From NCBI GenBank assembly GCA_944381085.1, contig CALWJX010000023.1, positions 1 to 41,491 on the forward strand: a stretch of 41,491 bases of DNA, given 5' to 3'. A program made the translations under genes and the position numbers. Positions 31,177 through 40,144 of this stretch are shown piece by piece (within the stretch, counting starts at the first letter, position 1; each line of letters begins with the position of its first letter). The notes below the pieces were generated by a model, which had not been told where the DNA came from, ran no database searches, and was given only the letters and a program-made list of their open reading frames with translations. This stretch comes from an uncultured Clostridia bacterium. Its GTDB lineage: Bacteria > Bacillota > Clostridia > Oscillospirales > CAG-272.

Positions 31177-32997
31177 ATGTCACAAAATGAAAGAATGAAA
31201 AAAATCAGGAATTTTTCCATAATAGCACATATAGACCACGGCAAATCCACTCTCGCAGACCGAATACTTGAAGCTACTCAGACAGTATCCGAGAGGGAAA
31301 TGGAAGAGCAGGTGCTTGACAGCATGGATTTGGAAAGGGAAAGGGGAATAACCATCAAGGCGCGCGCCGTTAAGCTTGACTATACCGCGGCGGACGGCGA
31401 AAAATATGTTTTTAATCTGATAGATACTCCCGGACATGTTGACTTCAACTATGAGGTATCCCGTTCGCTGAAAGCCTGTGACGGAGCGCTGCTTGTGGTT
31501 GACGCCACACAGGGCATTGAGGCGCAGACGCTTGCGAATGCTTACCTTGCCGCGGACGCGGGACTTGAGATAGTTCCGGTCATAAATAAAATAGACCTTC
31601 CGAGCGCCGATGTTGACAGAGTACGTTCCGAGATTGAAGACGAGATAGGCATACCCGCGCAGGATTGTCCGGCGGTTTCCGCAAAGACCGGACTTAATAT
31701 TGAAAGTGTGCTTGAGGCGATTATCAGGGACATACCGGCTCCTGCGGGAGATGAGAGCGCTCCGCTTAAGTGTCTTATTTTTGATTCATATTATGACAGC
31801 TATCTCGGTATTGTCGTAAATATCCGTGTCTTTGACGGCTGTATCAGACCTTCGGACAGAATCAGGCTCATGAGCAACGGGAAGGAGTACGATGTGGTGG
31901 AGGTCGGCACAATGGACGCCTTCGGTCTATGCAAGTGCGACCTGCTCAGAGCGGGAGAGGTCGGATATCTTACCGCCTCGATAAAAAGCGTAGGGGAGAC
32001 AAGGGTGGGAGATACCATAACGCTTGCCGAAAATCCCGCCGACGAGGCTCTGCCCGGATTCAAATCCGTTCAGCCTATGGTTTTTGCCGGGATATATCCT
32101 GCGGACGGGGCAAGGTATCCTGATTTGAGAGACGCGCTTGAAAAGCTTCAGCTCAATGACGCGGCGCTGGTGTTTGAGCCTGAAACCTCGGCGGCACTCG
32201 GCTTCGGATTCAGGTGCGGCTTTTTGGGATTGCTCCACATGGAGATCATAGAGGAGAGGCTTGAAAGAGAATTCAATCTTGACCTGATAACCACCGCCCC
32301 CGGAGTTGTGTATGAAGTGGTGCTCCGCAACGGTGAACTCGTAAAGATAGACAATCCCGCGAGTTATCCGTCGCCTGATGAGATTCAGGAGACAAGAGAG
32401 CCGATTGTCAAAGCCAATATCATTACGCCGACGGAGTATGTCGGAGGGCTCATGGACCTTTGCCAGGACAGGCGGGGAACTTTTATTGACATGAAATATC
32501 TTGACAGCACAAGAGTTGAACTGCATTATGATTTGCCTCTCAATGAAATTATATACGATTTTTTTGACGCGCTCAAGAGCCGTTCGCGCGGGTATGCCTC
32601 TCTTGACTATGAGCTTAAGGGGTATGAAGTATCAAAGCTTGTTAAGCTTGATTTTATGCTCAACGGCGAGCCTGTGGACGCGCTTTCGTTTATTGTACAT
32701 GAGGAAAAGGCGTACGCGAGGGCGCGGAAAATAGCGCAGAGACTTAAGGAAAATATTCCGAGACAGCTTTTTGAAATCCCGATTCAGGCTGCCATAGGTT
32801 CAAAAATAATCGCAAGAGAGACGGTAAAAGCCATGCGCAAGGATGTGCTCGCGAAATGCTACGGCGGCGATATAACCAGAAAGAAGAAGCTGCTCGAAAA
32901 GCAAAAAGAAGGAAAGAAGAAGATGAGACAGCTCGGTTCGGTGCAGGTGTCGCCCGAAGCCTTTATGGCGGTGCTTAAGCTTGGCGACGATGACTGA
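31177..32997 (+). CDS. lepA: Elongation factor 4 (LepA)
   Basis: A 606-residue translational GTPase, normal length. It shows the G1 motif AHIDHGKST, switch [10 protein letters not shown] and G4 NKIDLP, with EF-G-like domains and the LepA-specific C-terminal domain ending in [28 protein letters not shown]. It binds the ribosome and back-translocates or remodels stalled complexes and aids 30S biogenesis. GAAAGG lies ~15 nt before the ATG. hemW overlaps its stop codon, the common lepA-hemW arrangement in Firmicutes. Confidence 0.98.
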   Translation: MSQNERMKKIRNFSIIAHIDHGKSTLADRILEATQTVSEREMEEQVLDSMDLERERGITIKARAVKLDYTAADGEKYVFNLIDTPGHVDFNYEVSRSLKACDGALLVVDATQGIEAQTLANAYLAADAGLEIVPVINKIDLPSADVDRVRSEIEDEIGIPAQDCPAVSAKTGLNIESVLEAIIRDIPAPAGDESAPLKCLIFDSYYDSYLGIVVNIRVFDGCIRPSDRIRLMSNGKEYDVVEVGTMDAFGLCKCDLLRAGEVGYLTASIKSVGETRVGDTITLAENPADEALPGFKSVQPMVFAGIYPADGARYPDLRDALEKLQLNDAALVFEPETSAALGFGFRCGFLGLLHMEIIEERLEREFNLDLITTAPGVVYEVVLRNGELVKIDNPASYPSPDEIQETREPIVKANIITPTEYVGGLMDLCQDRRGTFIDMKYLDSTRVELHYDLPLNEIIYDFFDALKSRSRGYASLDYELKGYEVSKLVKLDFMLNGEPVDALSFIVHEEKAYARARKIAQRLKENIPRQLFEIPIQAAIGSKIIARETVKAMRKDVLAKCYGGDITRKKKLLEKQKEGKKKMRQLGSVQVSPEAFMAVLKLGDDD

Positions 32998-34162
32998 CAT
33001 GCCGGGGAACATAAATCGGCAGAAAGCCGTCGGCATATATATTCATGTGCCGTTTTGCCGGTCGAAGTGCCATTATTGCGACTTCTGTTCCTTTACCGGC
33101 CTTGACGGCGTTATTGACGGATATGTCGATGCGCTGTGCCGTGATATAGAAAGCTTCAAAGCGGAACCGCAAGGTTATCCGTCACGGCGGTATACGGCAG
33201 AGACGGTGTATTTCGGGGGAGGAACTCCCACTTTGCTTGATACCGAACATTTTGAAAAAATTCTTGAAACCGTAGACCGACGGTTTAATATAGAGGACAA
33301 CGCGGAGATAAGCGCGGAATGCAATCCCGGGACGGTCGATGTTGAGAAGCTGCGGGGTATGCGGCGCGCGGGCGTGAACAGACTGAGCATAGGACTGCAG
33401 AGCGTACACCACGATGAACTGAAAATGCTCGGCAGAATTCACACCTATAATGATTTTCTGAAAACGCTGGATGACGCATGGCGGGCGGGATTTGAGAATG
33501 TTTCCGCCGACCTGATGTACGGGATTCCCGGACAGAGCATGTCAAGCTGGGCGAAAACTCTGGAAGAAGTGGGAAGCATGAACCTGAAGCATATTTCGGC
33601 TTACGGGCTTAAAATTGAGGAACATACCGGATTTTTTGAAAATCCGGACGGACTGACGTTTCCGGACGAGGACACGGTTTGCGACATGTATGAGTATATG
33701 CGGGATAAGCTTTGCCAAATGGGGTATAATAGGTATGAAATAAGCAATTTCGCGCGTCAGGGGTTTGAATCGGTTCACAATCTGAAATACTGGCTTTATG
33801 AGGATTATATCGGCTTCGGACCTTCCGCGCATTCCTTTTTGAATCGGGTGAGAACCGAAAACTCAAGAGACCTGAAAGCTTATCTTAAAGGGGAAAACAT
33901 ATGTGTTTCTTCGTCCTTAATCGGCGAATGCGAGGCGATGAACGAATATGTCATGCTCAGGATGAGGCTTGAGGAGGGCGTGGATAAAAAGACCTTCTTT
34001 GATAAATTCGGAGTGGATTTCGATTCCCGGTTTAGTGAAAAATTTAATCATTACGCGCCCGGATTTGTTATTAACGGTGAAAAAAGCTGCCGTTTTACCG
34101 AGAAAGGCTTTCTTTTAAGCAATTATATACTTTCCGATGTGTTGAATTTTGAAGAAATGTGA
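32990..34162 (+). CDS. hemW: Radical SAM heme chaperone HemW (coproporphyrinogen oxidase-like)
   Basis: A ~390-residue radical SAM protein with the cluster motif [11 protein letters not shown] (CxxxCxxC plus the extra Cys seen in the HemN/HemW group), [26 protein letters not shown] and GFGPSAHSF. The short N-terminus and this motif set indicate HemW, a heme-binding chaperone, rather than true HemN. The ATG at 32990 overlaps the lepA stop (ATGACTGA); an in-frame ATG at 32999 is an alternative. It is translationally coupled to lepA. The hrcA-grpE-dnaK genes that often follow are absent. Confidence 0.93.
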   Translation: MTDMPGNINRQKAVGIYIHVPFCRSKCHYCDFCSFTGLDGVIDGYVDALCRDIESFKAEPQGYPSRRYTAETVYFGGGTPTLLDTEHFEKILETVDRRFNIEDNAEISAECNPGTVDVEKLRGMRRAGVNRLSIGLQSVHHDELKMLGRIHTYNDFLKTLDDAWRAGFENVSADLMYGIPGQSMSSWAKTLEEVGSMNLKHISAYGLKIEEHTGFFENPDGLTFPDEDTVCDMYEYMRDKLCQMGYNRYEISNFARQGFESVHNLKYWLYEDYIGFGPSAHSFLNRVRTENSRDLKAYLKGENICVSSSLIGECEAMNEYVMLRMRLEEGVDKKTFFDKFGVDFDSRFSEKFNHYAPGFVINGEKSCRFTEKGFLLSNYILSDVLNFEEM

Positions 34163-34230
34163 CGGGTTTGTATTACGGATTTGAGCGTTTATTCACAAAC
34201 ATGAATTTTCACAAAATTGTACAAAAGGCA

Positions 34231-34259
34231 TTGACAAACAGAGCGTTTTATGATACAAT
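34231..34259 (+). promoter_or_regulatory. Promoter of the DUF1292 gene
   Basis: TTGACA (34231-34236), 17 bp, TACAAT (34254-34259). The start is near 34266, about 33 nt before the ATG. Confidence 0.75.
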
Positions 34260-34298
34260 ATAATCAACGAAGAAAGACGGAAGGACGGAAATACTTTC

Positions 34299-34601
34299 AT
34301 GAATGATAATGAGTTTGAGAGTGAATACTATACATTGACCGATGAAGACGGCAACGAGACCGAGTTTGAGGTCGTCGGAAGCGCCGAGCTTGACGGTATT
34401 GAATATTACGCGATGGTTTCCACCGAATCCGAGAGTGAGGACGAGGAAGAGGACGGCATGATCGAATATGTTATTCTTAAAAGAGATAAAGATGAAGACG
34501 GGGAAGATATCTTTGTCACTATAGATGACGATGATGAGTTTGACAGGGTTGCCGATTATTTTGACGACCTGTTCTCGGAAGAAACCGACTACGATGTGTG
34601 A
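34299..34601 (+). CDS. DUF1292 domain protein
   Basis: A 100-residue, very acidic protein matching DUF1292 (YrzB family): YTLTDEDGNETEFEVVGSAELDG and EYYAMVSTE...MIEYVILKRDKDEDGEDIFVTIDDDDEFDRVADYFDDLF. The family is widespread in Firmicutes, often beside the yrrK-yrzB genes, and has no established function. It is monocistronic here with a good promoter. GGAAGGACGG precedes the ATG at a slightly long spacing. Confidence 0.9.
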   Translation: MNDNEFESEYYTLTDEDGNETEFEVVGSAELDGIEYYAMVSTESESEDEEEDGMIEYVILKRDKDEDGEDIFVTIDDDDEFDRVADYFDDLFSEETDYDV

Positions 34602-34776
34602 GTTTTTCCGATAATTAATTGTGATTATAACGGCGAATATGTTCCCGCCTGTCAGGTGGCGTAGCTGTCGCTCGTTTGCTTTTGTTGCAAATATTAGCAA
34701 TAATGTGTTTATAAGCAAGTTTTCACGTTCTTTGCTCCGCTTTGATTTCCTGCTTAGTTTGTGATATCCGTTTGAT
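34602..34776. other. Intergenic region before the small RNA
   Basis: No gene is visible. An inverted repeat around GGCGAATATGTTCCCGCC (34633-34650) lies near the left end, and the small-RNA promoter lies at the right end. Confidence 0.5.
34742..34770 (+). promoter_or_regulatory. Promoter of the probable 6S RNA
   Basis: TTGATT (34742-34747), 17 bp, TATCCG (34765-34770). The -10 box is weak but its position fits a transcript beginning near 34777. Confidence 0.45.
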
Positions 34777-34982
34777 TGTGACCCACATATAAGCATTGGA
34801 GCCCGAAATACATTTTCGCAGTGGTTTGCAGACCTCCCTTTTACATAGCGGTAGACTTGTCCCGCGTGGGGAAGGATGCTGGGAGCAGTAAAGCTGGGAA
34901 TAGGGCACCACCCTGGAGTACAGGGTTCCACTTCTTCGGGTACACGGCTCGGTGGGATATAACAGAAACCTTTTGGTTTTTG
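34777..34982 (+). ncRNA. ssrS: Probable 6S RNA
   Basis: A ~205-nt promoter-to-terminator unit with no reading frame. The ends can pair (CCCAC 34782-34786 with GTGGG 34952-34956; GAGCC 34799-34803 with GGCTC 34946-34950), leaving a long rod with a central bubble. On the 3' side of the bubble, GGGCACCACCCTG with the small hairpin CCCTG-GAGTA-CAGGG and GTTCCAC resembles the 3' part of Firmicute 6S RNAs. 6S RNA mimics an open promoter and sequesters sigma-A RNA polymerase. Recognition is from motif memory and hand folding, not from a covariance search. Confidence 0.58.
34965..34982 (+). terminator. Terminator of the small RNA
   Basis: GAAACC (34965-34970) and GGTTTTT (34975-34981) around a TTTT loop, ending in a T-run. 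Confidence 0.65.
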
Positions 34983-34994
34983 TCAATACTGTAT

Positions 34995-35041
34995 AAAGCC
35001 TTGATGTTAAAGGAATTTCCTTTTGTATTCAAGGCTTTTTT
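34995..35041. repeat. Dispersed hairpin repeat, copy 2
   Basis: Nearly the same sequence as 14826-14871: AAAGCCTTGATGTTAAAGG, a changed loop, then CCTTTTGTATTCAAGGCTTTTTT. It lies 13 bp after the small RNA terminator. Confidence 0.7.
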
Positions 35042-35274
35042 CATCTTTAAGTTATTGATTTAATTGTGAAAATAATATACGGCAAAAAACAGTGGCTTAC
35101 GATAATCGACAGCACGCGGCACTGCCGCGCGTGTCTTGACGGGAAGATTTCCGAGGCAGACGAACCCTTTTAGTGTTGATTATATTTCATTGTTGACATA
35201 CATATACTTTAGTGATATAATATAAAAAATTCAATTGAGTATATTCATATGAGGCTTGCGGAAAGGATTTTTTT
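35042..35274. other. Intergenic region before the S58 peptidase
   Basis: A GC-rich hairpin (GACAGCACGCGGC 35108-35120 with GCCGCGCGTGTC 35124-35135) lies within a possible 35-codon frame (GTG ~35065 to TAG ~35172) that has no ribosome binding site. The promoter of the next gene is at the right. Confidence 0.45.
35193..35221 (+). promoter_or_regulatory. Promoter of the P1/S58 peptidase gene
   Basis: TTGACA (35193-35198), 17 bp, TATAAT (35216-35221): full consensus, starting near 35228. Confidence 0.8.
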
Positions 35275-36318
35275 ATGAACACAAAAAGTATAAGAGATTA
35301 CGGCATTGTTATAGGTAATCATCCCACGGGTAAGTTAAACCGTATAACAGATGTCCCCGGAGTGCTTGTGGGGCACTGTACCATCGATACCGAAAAGTAT
35401 AAGACCGGCGTTACGGTGATAATTCCGGGGGAGGGGAATATTTATACGGACAAAGCCGTTGCGGCGGCTCATGTTATAAACGGATTCGGAAAATCGCAGG
35501 GACTTTTGCAGCTCAATGAACTTGGTCAGCTCGAAACTCCCATAGCGCTTACAAGCACTTTGAATGTCGGGCTTGTGCACGACGCGTTGGTTGAATATTC
35601 TATAAAGAGATGTGCCGAAGACAACTGTCAGGTTTGGACGGTAAATCCGGTTGTCGGCGAGACGAATGACTGCAGGCTCAGCCGCGCTCAGGACAGACCG
35701 GTAAAAAAAGAACATGTTTTTGCCGCGATTGACGCGGCGTGCCGCGAATTTGACCAAGGCGACGTGGGCGCCGGAAAAGGAACGACCTGCTTTGGCTTCA
35801 AAGGAGGCATAGGTTCTTCGTCCCGTCTGCTTACCTTGGGTGAGAAGACATATACGATAGGCGTTTTGGTTCAGTCAAATTTCGGCAGCACATGGGAACT
35901 TATGATTGACGGAAAGCATACCGGCAGAAGTATCTATAATGAGATAAATAATCCCTCGGTGGAGGACAAGGGCTCGATAATGATAGTGGCGGCTACCGAT
36001 TTGCCGTTGTCGTCCCGCCAGATAAACAGAATGATACGGCACGCGGCAGTGGGACTTGCGAGAACGGGTTCGCTTGTGGGACAGCAGAGCGGAGACTTTG
36101 CCATCGGATTTACAACCGCGAACCGCATACCGTCAAACGGTGATACCGAGCGTCGGGTAACCGCTTTTAACGAAAATTGCATGGAACCCGTTTTTAACGC
36201 GTACATAGAAGCAGTGGAGGAATCGATACTTAATTCGCTTACCATGTCGGACAGCGTTACGGGATATGACGGAGATTTTGTTCACAGCCTGAATGATTTT
36301 CTGCCGAGGTATATATAG
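35275..36318 (+). CDS. P1 family peptidase (S58, DmpA/BapA-like aminopeptidase)
   Basis: A 347-residue Ntn-type hydrolase precursor. Family motifs: ITDVPGVLVGHCTI near the start, STLNVGLVHDA, NPVVGETND, VGAGKGTTCFGFKGGIGSSSR (the autocleavage region; the nucleophilic Ser lies in GGIGSSSR and becomes the N-terminus of the beta chain) and DLPLSSRQINRMIRHAAVGLARTGS. Members cleave N-terminal residues, including D- or beta-amino acids, or DAP-containing peptides. There is no signal peptide, so it is cytoplasmic. It has a consensus promoter and GGAAAGGA before the ATG. The transglutaminase-like gene begins 22 bp later, possibly co-transcribed. Confidence 0.93.
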   Translation: MNTKSIRDYGIVIGNHPTGKLNRITDVPGVLVGHCTIDTEKYKTGVTVIIPGEGNIYTDKAVAAAHVINGFGKSQGLLQLNELGQLETPIALTSTLNVGLVHDALVEYSIKRCAEDNCQVWTVNPVVGETNDCRLSRAQDRPVKKEHVFAAIDAACREFDQGDVGAGKGTTCFGFKGGIGSSSRLLTLGEKTYTIGVLVQSNFGSTWELMIDGKHTGRSIYNEINNPSVEDKGSIMIVAATDLPLSSRQINRMIRHAAVGLARTGSLVGQQSGDFAIGFTTANRIPSNGDTERRVTAFNENCMEPVFNAYIEAVEESILNSLTMSDSVTGYDGDFVHSLNDFLPRYI

Positions 36319-36340
36319 TTTTACATCATAGCAGTGAGAT

Positions 36341-37894
36341 ATGAGAGGTTTTCATATTTGCCGTTCAAGAATAAGAAGAATACAGAGGTTAAAAATAACT
36401 GAATATATTTGCTGTGTGTTGCTGCTGCTCTTAATGACCAAAACGGGTTTTGACGGGGTGACGGTCAGCCCTGATGAGGGTCTTGCGTTTGACGATTCGG
36501 AACCGGCGCCGGACGCACAGGAGATAAAAAAATACAATGAAGCTGAATTTCAGACCTTTATGTTAAGTATACCGCAGTATTCTTCCCTGCAGCTTGGAGA
36601 AGCATATGAGAAAATACGCGCGGCATTTATGAATTTTGAGGAACATATTGAAGTTGAAGAATTGGGATTAACTCCGGAGGATGTTCAAAAGTACCTGTCT
36701 TGGGTATTGAAGAACAATCCGGAGTTGTTTTATTTGGACGGCAGCATACGCTACGGCTGCAACGGCGACGGAACAGTAACATATATAACACCGTCCTACA
36801 GCATGGACAAAGAGCAGGCTTTGAGCGCGCTTGAATTCTGCGGACAAGAGCTTGACAGGATTCTGTTTTTGCTTGACAAAGATATGAGCGATTATGACAA
36901 GGCGCTGTTTTTGCATGACTATCTTTGTGAAAACTATGCTTACGATACCGGATATGTTTACGATGATATGTATGATTTTCTGCGCACCGGAAAAGGAACC
37001 TGCCAAGGGTATACTTTTACATATATGGCGCTGTTGCGCAGATGCGGAATAGAGACTACTTATGCGGCGTCGGACGAACTTGTGCATATATGGAATCTTA
37101 TAAAGCTTGAGGACTGTTGGTATCACGTGGATGTGACGTGGGACGACGGCGTGCCGGATAAATTCGGGCAGGCTGGGCATGAAAACTTTTTGTGCTCGGA
37201 CGCCGCCATAACAAAATCCGGTCATTACGGCTGGTATTCACCGGGAGATATTGTATGTGATTCGGAAAAATACGACGGACTTTTTATACACGGCATAACC
37301 CGTCCGCTTGCGTATCTTGACGGAGTGTGGTACTGTGTGAACAATTTGCCCGGATATAAAAAGGTAGGCGTATACGATCCTGAAACGGACAGCTTTATCG
37401 GAATATTTGAGGTTGGAGACTCATGGAGAAAAACGGGGGAACAGACGCAGTATTACCTGTCTTCTTACTCCTCGGCGCTCTCTTTTGACGGAAAGCTGTA
37501 TTTCAATTCTCCCGATGTTATACATGTGTACGATCCGGAAAGCGGGGAAATTTCGGAGTTTTTCCGGGCCGGGAAGGATGAGCAGATATATGGAATGAGG
37601 TTATCGGGAAAAAATATTATATATATTTTGTCGGAACCCTCGTATACCGATGCGGCGGTCAAAAGCGCGGCGCTTAGTTATCCTTGCGACGGCGACGTCA
37701 ACGGGGACGGGGTTATAAACGCGCGTGATGTTTCGTTGCTGAGAATAAAAATTGAAAATAAATCGCGGTCTGAAAATAAAGCGGTTATAAAGGAGAGTTT
37801 TTATAGGTTTGCCGCCGATCTGAATTGTGACGGACGCCTTGACGACGAGGATATATACATTTTAAGAAAAATGATAGTCAATTCGGTTTTCTGA
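36341..37894 (+). CDS. Secreted transglutaminase-like protein with C-terminal dockerin
   Basis: A 517-residue exported protein. A basic N-terminus and hydrophobic helix (EYICCVLLLLLMTKTGF, ~residues 21-37) form a signal peptide or anchor. The middle is a transglutaminase/protease-core domain with a complete triad: GTCQGYTFTYM (Cys221), VHIWN (His249) and HVDVTWDD (Asp264). After it come beta-rich repeats. The last ~70 residues form a type I dockerin with two calcium-loop segments, DVNGDGVINARDVSLLR and DLNCDGRLDDEDIYILR. Dockerins bind cohesins of cellulosome-like scaffolds. The ribosome binding site is weak. It is probably co-transcribed with the S58 peptidase gene, 22 bp upstream. Confidence 0.88.
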   Translation: MRGFHICRSRIRRIQRLKITEYICCVLLLLLMTKTGFDGVTVSPDEGLAFDDSEPAPDAQEIKKYNEAEFQTFMLSIPQYSSLQLGEAYEKIRAAFMNFEEHIEVEELGLTPEDVQKYLSWVLKNNPELFYLDGSIRYGCNGDGTVTYITPSYSMDKEQALSALEFCGQELDRILFLLDKDMSDYDKALFLHDYLCENYAYDTGYVYDDMYDFLRTGKGTCQGYTFTYMALLRRCGIETTYAASDELVHIWNLIKLEDCWYHVDVTWDDGVPDKFGQAGHENFLCSDAAITKSGHYGWYSPGDIVCDSEKYDGLFIHGITRPLAYLDGVWYCVNNLPGYKKVGVYDPETDSFIGIFEVGDSWRKTGEQTQYYLSSYSSALSFDGKLYFNSPDVIHVYDPESGEISEFFRAGKDEQIYGMRLSGKNIIYILSEPSYTDAAVKSAALSYPCDGDVNGDGVINARDVSLLRIKIENKSRSENKAVIKESFYRFAADLNCDGRLDDEDIYILRKMIVNSVF

Positions 37895-37898
37895 GTGT

Positions 37899-38564
37899 TT
37901 ACAGCCTGACGTTGTTGTCGCTTGCCATTTTTGCGAAGGCGATTTCCGCGGCGGATTTGTAAACAATTCTCGGAAACGCCGCGCCGGTGTACTCATTTTG
38001 AGCGCAAATTCCCCTCTTGATGTTATATGACAGTCTGCGTAAGGATTTTCCGATATTCTTCTTTACGCCGTGACCGACTTTGCTTTTGAATCTTGAATAT
38101 CCTCCGCACGCGCCCACTCCGACTCCGCCGCCCCATTCGCAGTTTATTCTGCGAGCCCAATTTTCGAGTATCCGCAGGGCAACGCCGGATTGTGACCCCT
38201 CATAAAAACCGCAGTTCACTATGGCGTAAATTTTCGCTTTCGATTGCTGTCTGTCTTTCAGCGCGCGGGATATGGGGCGGGGAGAACTTATATATTCGGC
38301 GGTACTGCACATGAACGAAAGCAAATGCGACGGTATGCCGTCAAGATAAAGCGGAAAAACGAAAAGAACGCATGGGGACGGTTGCGTCAGATGCTTAATG
38401 AATTTGTATTCTGCTATTTCGTTATCCTGACGTTTGAATATATTAAGAATTTTCGTATTTATTTCCGTGCTTCCGGTGTTAAAACATTCAAGAAAGTCCT
38501 CAATCAGCGCATGGCTTGAGCTGTTGTCCTGTTTGGGGCTTCCGTTAATTATAAGAAGTGACAT
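37899..38564 (-). CDS. Flavodoxin-fold NAD(P)H-dependent oxidoreductase family protein
   Basis: A 221-residue protein with the flavin phosphate-binding N-terminus LLIINGSPKQDNSSSHALIEDFLE (beta-strand then GSPK), FVFPLYLDGIPSHLLSFM and IVNCGFYEGSQSGVALRILENWA, the layout of NADPH-dependent FMN reductases and flavodoxin-like fold proteins. The C-terminal ~60 residues are an added helical part. It likely binds FMN; the electron acceptor is unknown. AAAGGAACGG precedes the ATG. It lies 148 bp downstream of a second flavodoxin-fold gene on the same strand and converges with the dockerin gene, 4 bp apart. Confidence 0.82.
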   Translation of the reverse strand: MSLLIINGSPKQDNSSSHALIEDFLECFNTGSTEINTKILNIFKRQDNEIAEYKFIKHLTQPSPCVLFVFPLYLDGIPSHLLSFMCSTAEYISSPRPISRALKDRQQSKAKIYAIVNCGFYEGSQSGVALRILENWARRINCEWGGGVGVGACGGYSRFKSKVGHGVKKNIGKSLRRLSYNIKRGICAQNEYTGAAFPRIVYKSAAEIAFAKMASDNNVRL

Positions 38565-38712
38565 TTTTTATGACCGTTCCTTTCTTAAGCCAAATCAGAG
38601 TTTACGCGGTGTTCCTTAGACAATCCGACGACTGATTTTTTACGTGAATATTCAAAAAGTGGGCTTTACGGCATAATTCAATTTCAGACCGTTCCGAAAT
38701 CGTTATTGTTGA
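38565..38712 (-). other. Gap between the two flavodoxin-fold genes
   Basis: 148 bp with no reading frame and no clear terminator. It contains the AAAGGAACGG ribosome binding site of the downstream gene, so read-through transcription is plausible. Confidence 0.4.
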
Positions 38713-39219
38713 CTATGACAGTGACAGTCCCTGAAGGCGTTCGCAACTGTCAAGGAAAATGATGTTGTTTACCGTTGCGCCGAAGTTTTTACAGTTTGCG
38801 TTTACCAGCCGACACGCGGTGTTTTTTTCGGCTTCATCCGGCAGATCGCCGTTGTTGTCGGTGTAAAAATATGCGGAACAGGACAGCTTGTTGCCGTATC
38901 GAAGCCTGTGATGCATTTCATTGTTTATTATTCTGAAATACGGATGTACATATGAAATCGCGCGGTCCAACACGTTTTTCACAAACGGGCTGAAGGACCC
39001 GTATGTCAGTTTGCTTACGATTATCAGAGATCCGCATTCGGAGAGAAGCTTGCCGGTATTTCCGAACCCGTCGTCTATCGGACACTGACCGGGGGTTTTG
39101 ATCCAGCATTTGAAACACCCTCGGCAGGGAGTTATTTCGCGGTCGTTTTCAATAAATACATATTCAGAGTCTGATGGGGTCAGATTCGCGGACGGTATAT
39201 CAGTTATTATAAGCATCAT
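38713..39219 (-). CDS. Flavodoxin-family protein (FMN reductase-like)
   Basis: A 168-residue flavodoxin-fold protein with the motif PCRGCFKCWIKTPGQCPIDDG (~residues 31-51). This CxxCxxC-type segment is typical of the NADPH-dependent FMN reductase/iron-sulfur flavoprotein-like group, and its Cys residues may bind a cluster. The following LIIVSKLTYGSFSPFVKNVLDRAI is the flavin-side loop. The usual N-terminal phosphate-binding GSPR loop is poorly kept (ITDIPSANLTPSD), so FMN binding may be altered. AAGGAAATATTTTC precedes the ATG. It forms a probable two-gene unit with the flavodoxin-fold gene downstream. Confidence 0.78.
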   Translation of the reverse strand: MMLIITDIPSANLTPSDSEYVFIENDREITPCRGCFKCWIKTPGQCPIDDGFGNTGKLLSECGSLIIVSKLTYGSFSPFVKNVLDRAISYVHPYFRIINNEMHHRLRYGNKLSCSAYFYTDNNGDLPDEAEKNTACRLVNANCKNFGATVNNIIFLDSCERLQGLSLS

Positions 39220-39323
39220 GAAAATATTTCCTTGACTATACTATTTAAATTTTATCCGCCGGAGCGTTATTGCTTTTACAGCTTAATTCTTGACGCTTTT
39301 TTTACGGTGTATTCGAATTGTGA

Positions 39324-39352
39324 TTGACAAAAAAGCTTATAGATGATATAAT
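39324..39352 (+). promoter_or_regulatory. Promoter of the nth gene
   Basis: TTGACA (39324-39329), 17 bp, TATAAT (39347-39352): full consensus. The start is near 39359, leaving a ~90-nt leader with AT-rich inverted repeats. Confidence 0.8.
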
Positions 39353-39448
39353 TTGTATGTAATTAAAAGAATTTGACGGAACCGTGGGGATTATAACGGA
39401 TTGAGAGAATCGGTTATAGGATAAATAAAATTGAAAGGCTGTTGTAAA

Positions 39449-40141
39449 ATGGTTACATATACGGACGAACAGAAAAAAACCGTCATTGACTGCGCGGTAG
39501 AGAGGCTTAAAGAACTTTATCCCGACGCGCTGTGCGCATTGAAGTGGGGAGGAAATGAGCGCGATTCCTGGAAGCTGATGGTTATGGGCAGACTGTCCGC
39601 GCAGTGTACGGACGCGAGAGTTAATATTGTCTGTGAGGAATTGTTTGAAAAATACCGCACTCCCGAAGCTCTTGCGGGCGCCGATATTGAGGATGTGGAA
39701 AAAATTATACGTCCATGCGGACTTTATCACGTAAAAGCCTCGGATATTATAGGGGAATGCCGGATGCTGACAGAAAATTACGGTGAAAAGCTTCCCGACA
39801 CGATGGAGGAACTTCTGAAGTTTCCGGGGGTCGGAAGAAAAATTGCCAATCTTTTGCTGGGAGATATTTTCAGCAAGCCCGGAGTGGTTACAGATACTCA
39901 CTGCATTCGCATATGCGGAAGGTTGGGAATGTATCCGGAGCAATTAAAGGATCCGGGCAAGGTTGAAAAAATTCTTTCGGATCTGATAGAACCGCAAGAG
40001 CAAAGCGACTTTTGTCACAGGATTGTCATGTTCGGAAGAGAAGTCTGTACGGCGAGAAGCCCGAAATGTTCGGAATGCTGCCTTTCGGATATCTGCGCGG
40101 GGAAACGAGACGGTCATAGCGGTGATATTGATGAAATTTGA
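39449..40141 (+). CDS. nth: Endonuclease III (DNA glycosylase/AP lyase)
   Basis: A 230-residue base-excision repair enzyme removing oxidised pyrimidines. It has the helix-hairpin-helix LLKFPGVGRKIANLLLGD with the catalytic Lys in GRK, the catalytic Asp in VVTDTHCIRI, and a C-terminal 4Fe-4S site with the pattern C-x6-C-x2-C-x5-C (CTARSPKCSECCLSDIC). LSAQCTDARVN is the family LSAQTTD-type motif. The ATG at 39449 with GAAAGG is preferred over the upstream TTG at 39431. The gene ends 3 bp from the convergent DUF4363 gene with no terminator between them. Confidence 0.96.
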   Translation: MVTYTDEQKKTVIDCAVERLKELYPDALCALKWGGNERDSWKLMVMGRLSAQCTDARVNIVCEELFEKYRTPEALAGADIEDVEKIIRPCGLYHVKASDIIGECRMLTENYGEKLPDTMEELLKFPGVGRKIANLLLGDIFSKPGVVTDTHCIRICGRLGMYPEQLKDPGKVEKILSDLIEPQEQSDFCHRIVMFGREVCTARSPKCSECCLSDICAGKRDGHSGDIDEI

Positions 40142-40144
40142 AAA

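Noticed and set aside
34602..35041. SRP RNA, tmRNA or RNase P RNA instead of 6S RNA
   Set aside because: No SRP GNAR-tetraloop/GGAA core, no tmRNA tRNA-like ends or tag frame, and the unit is too short for RNase P.
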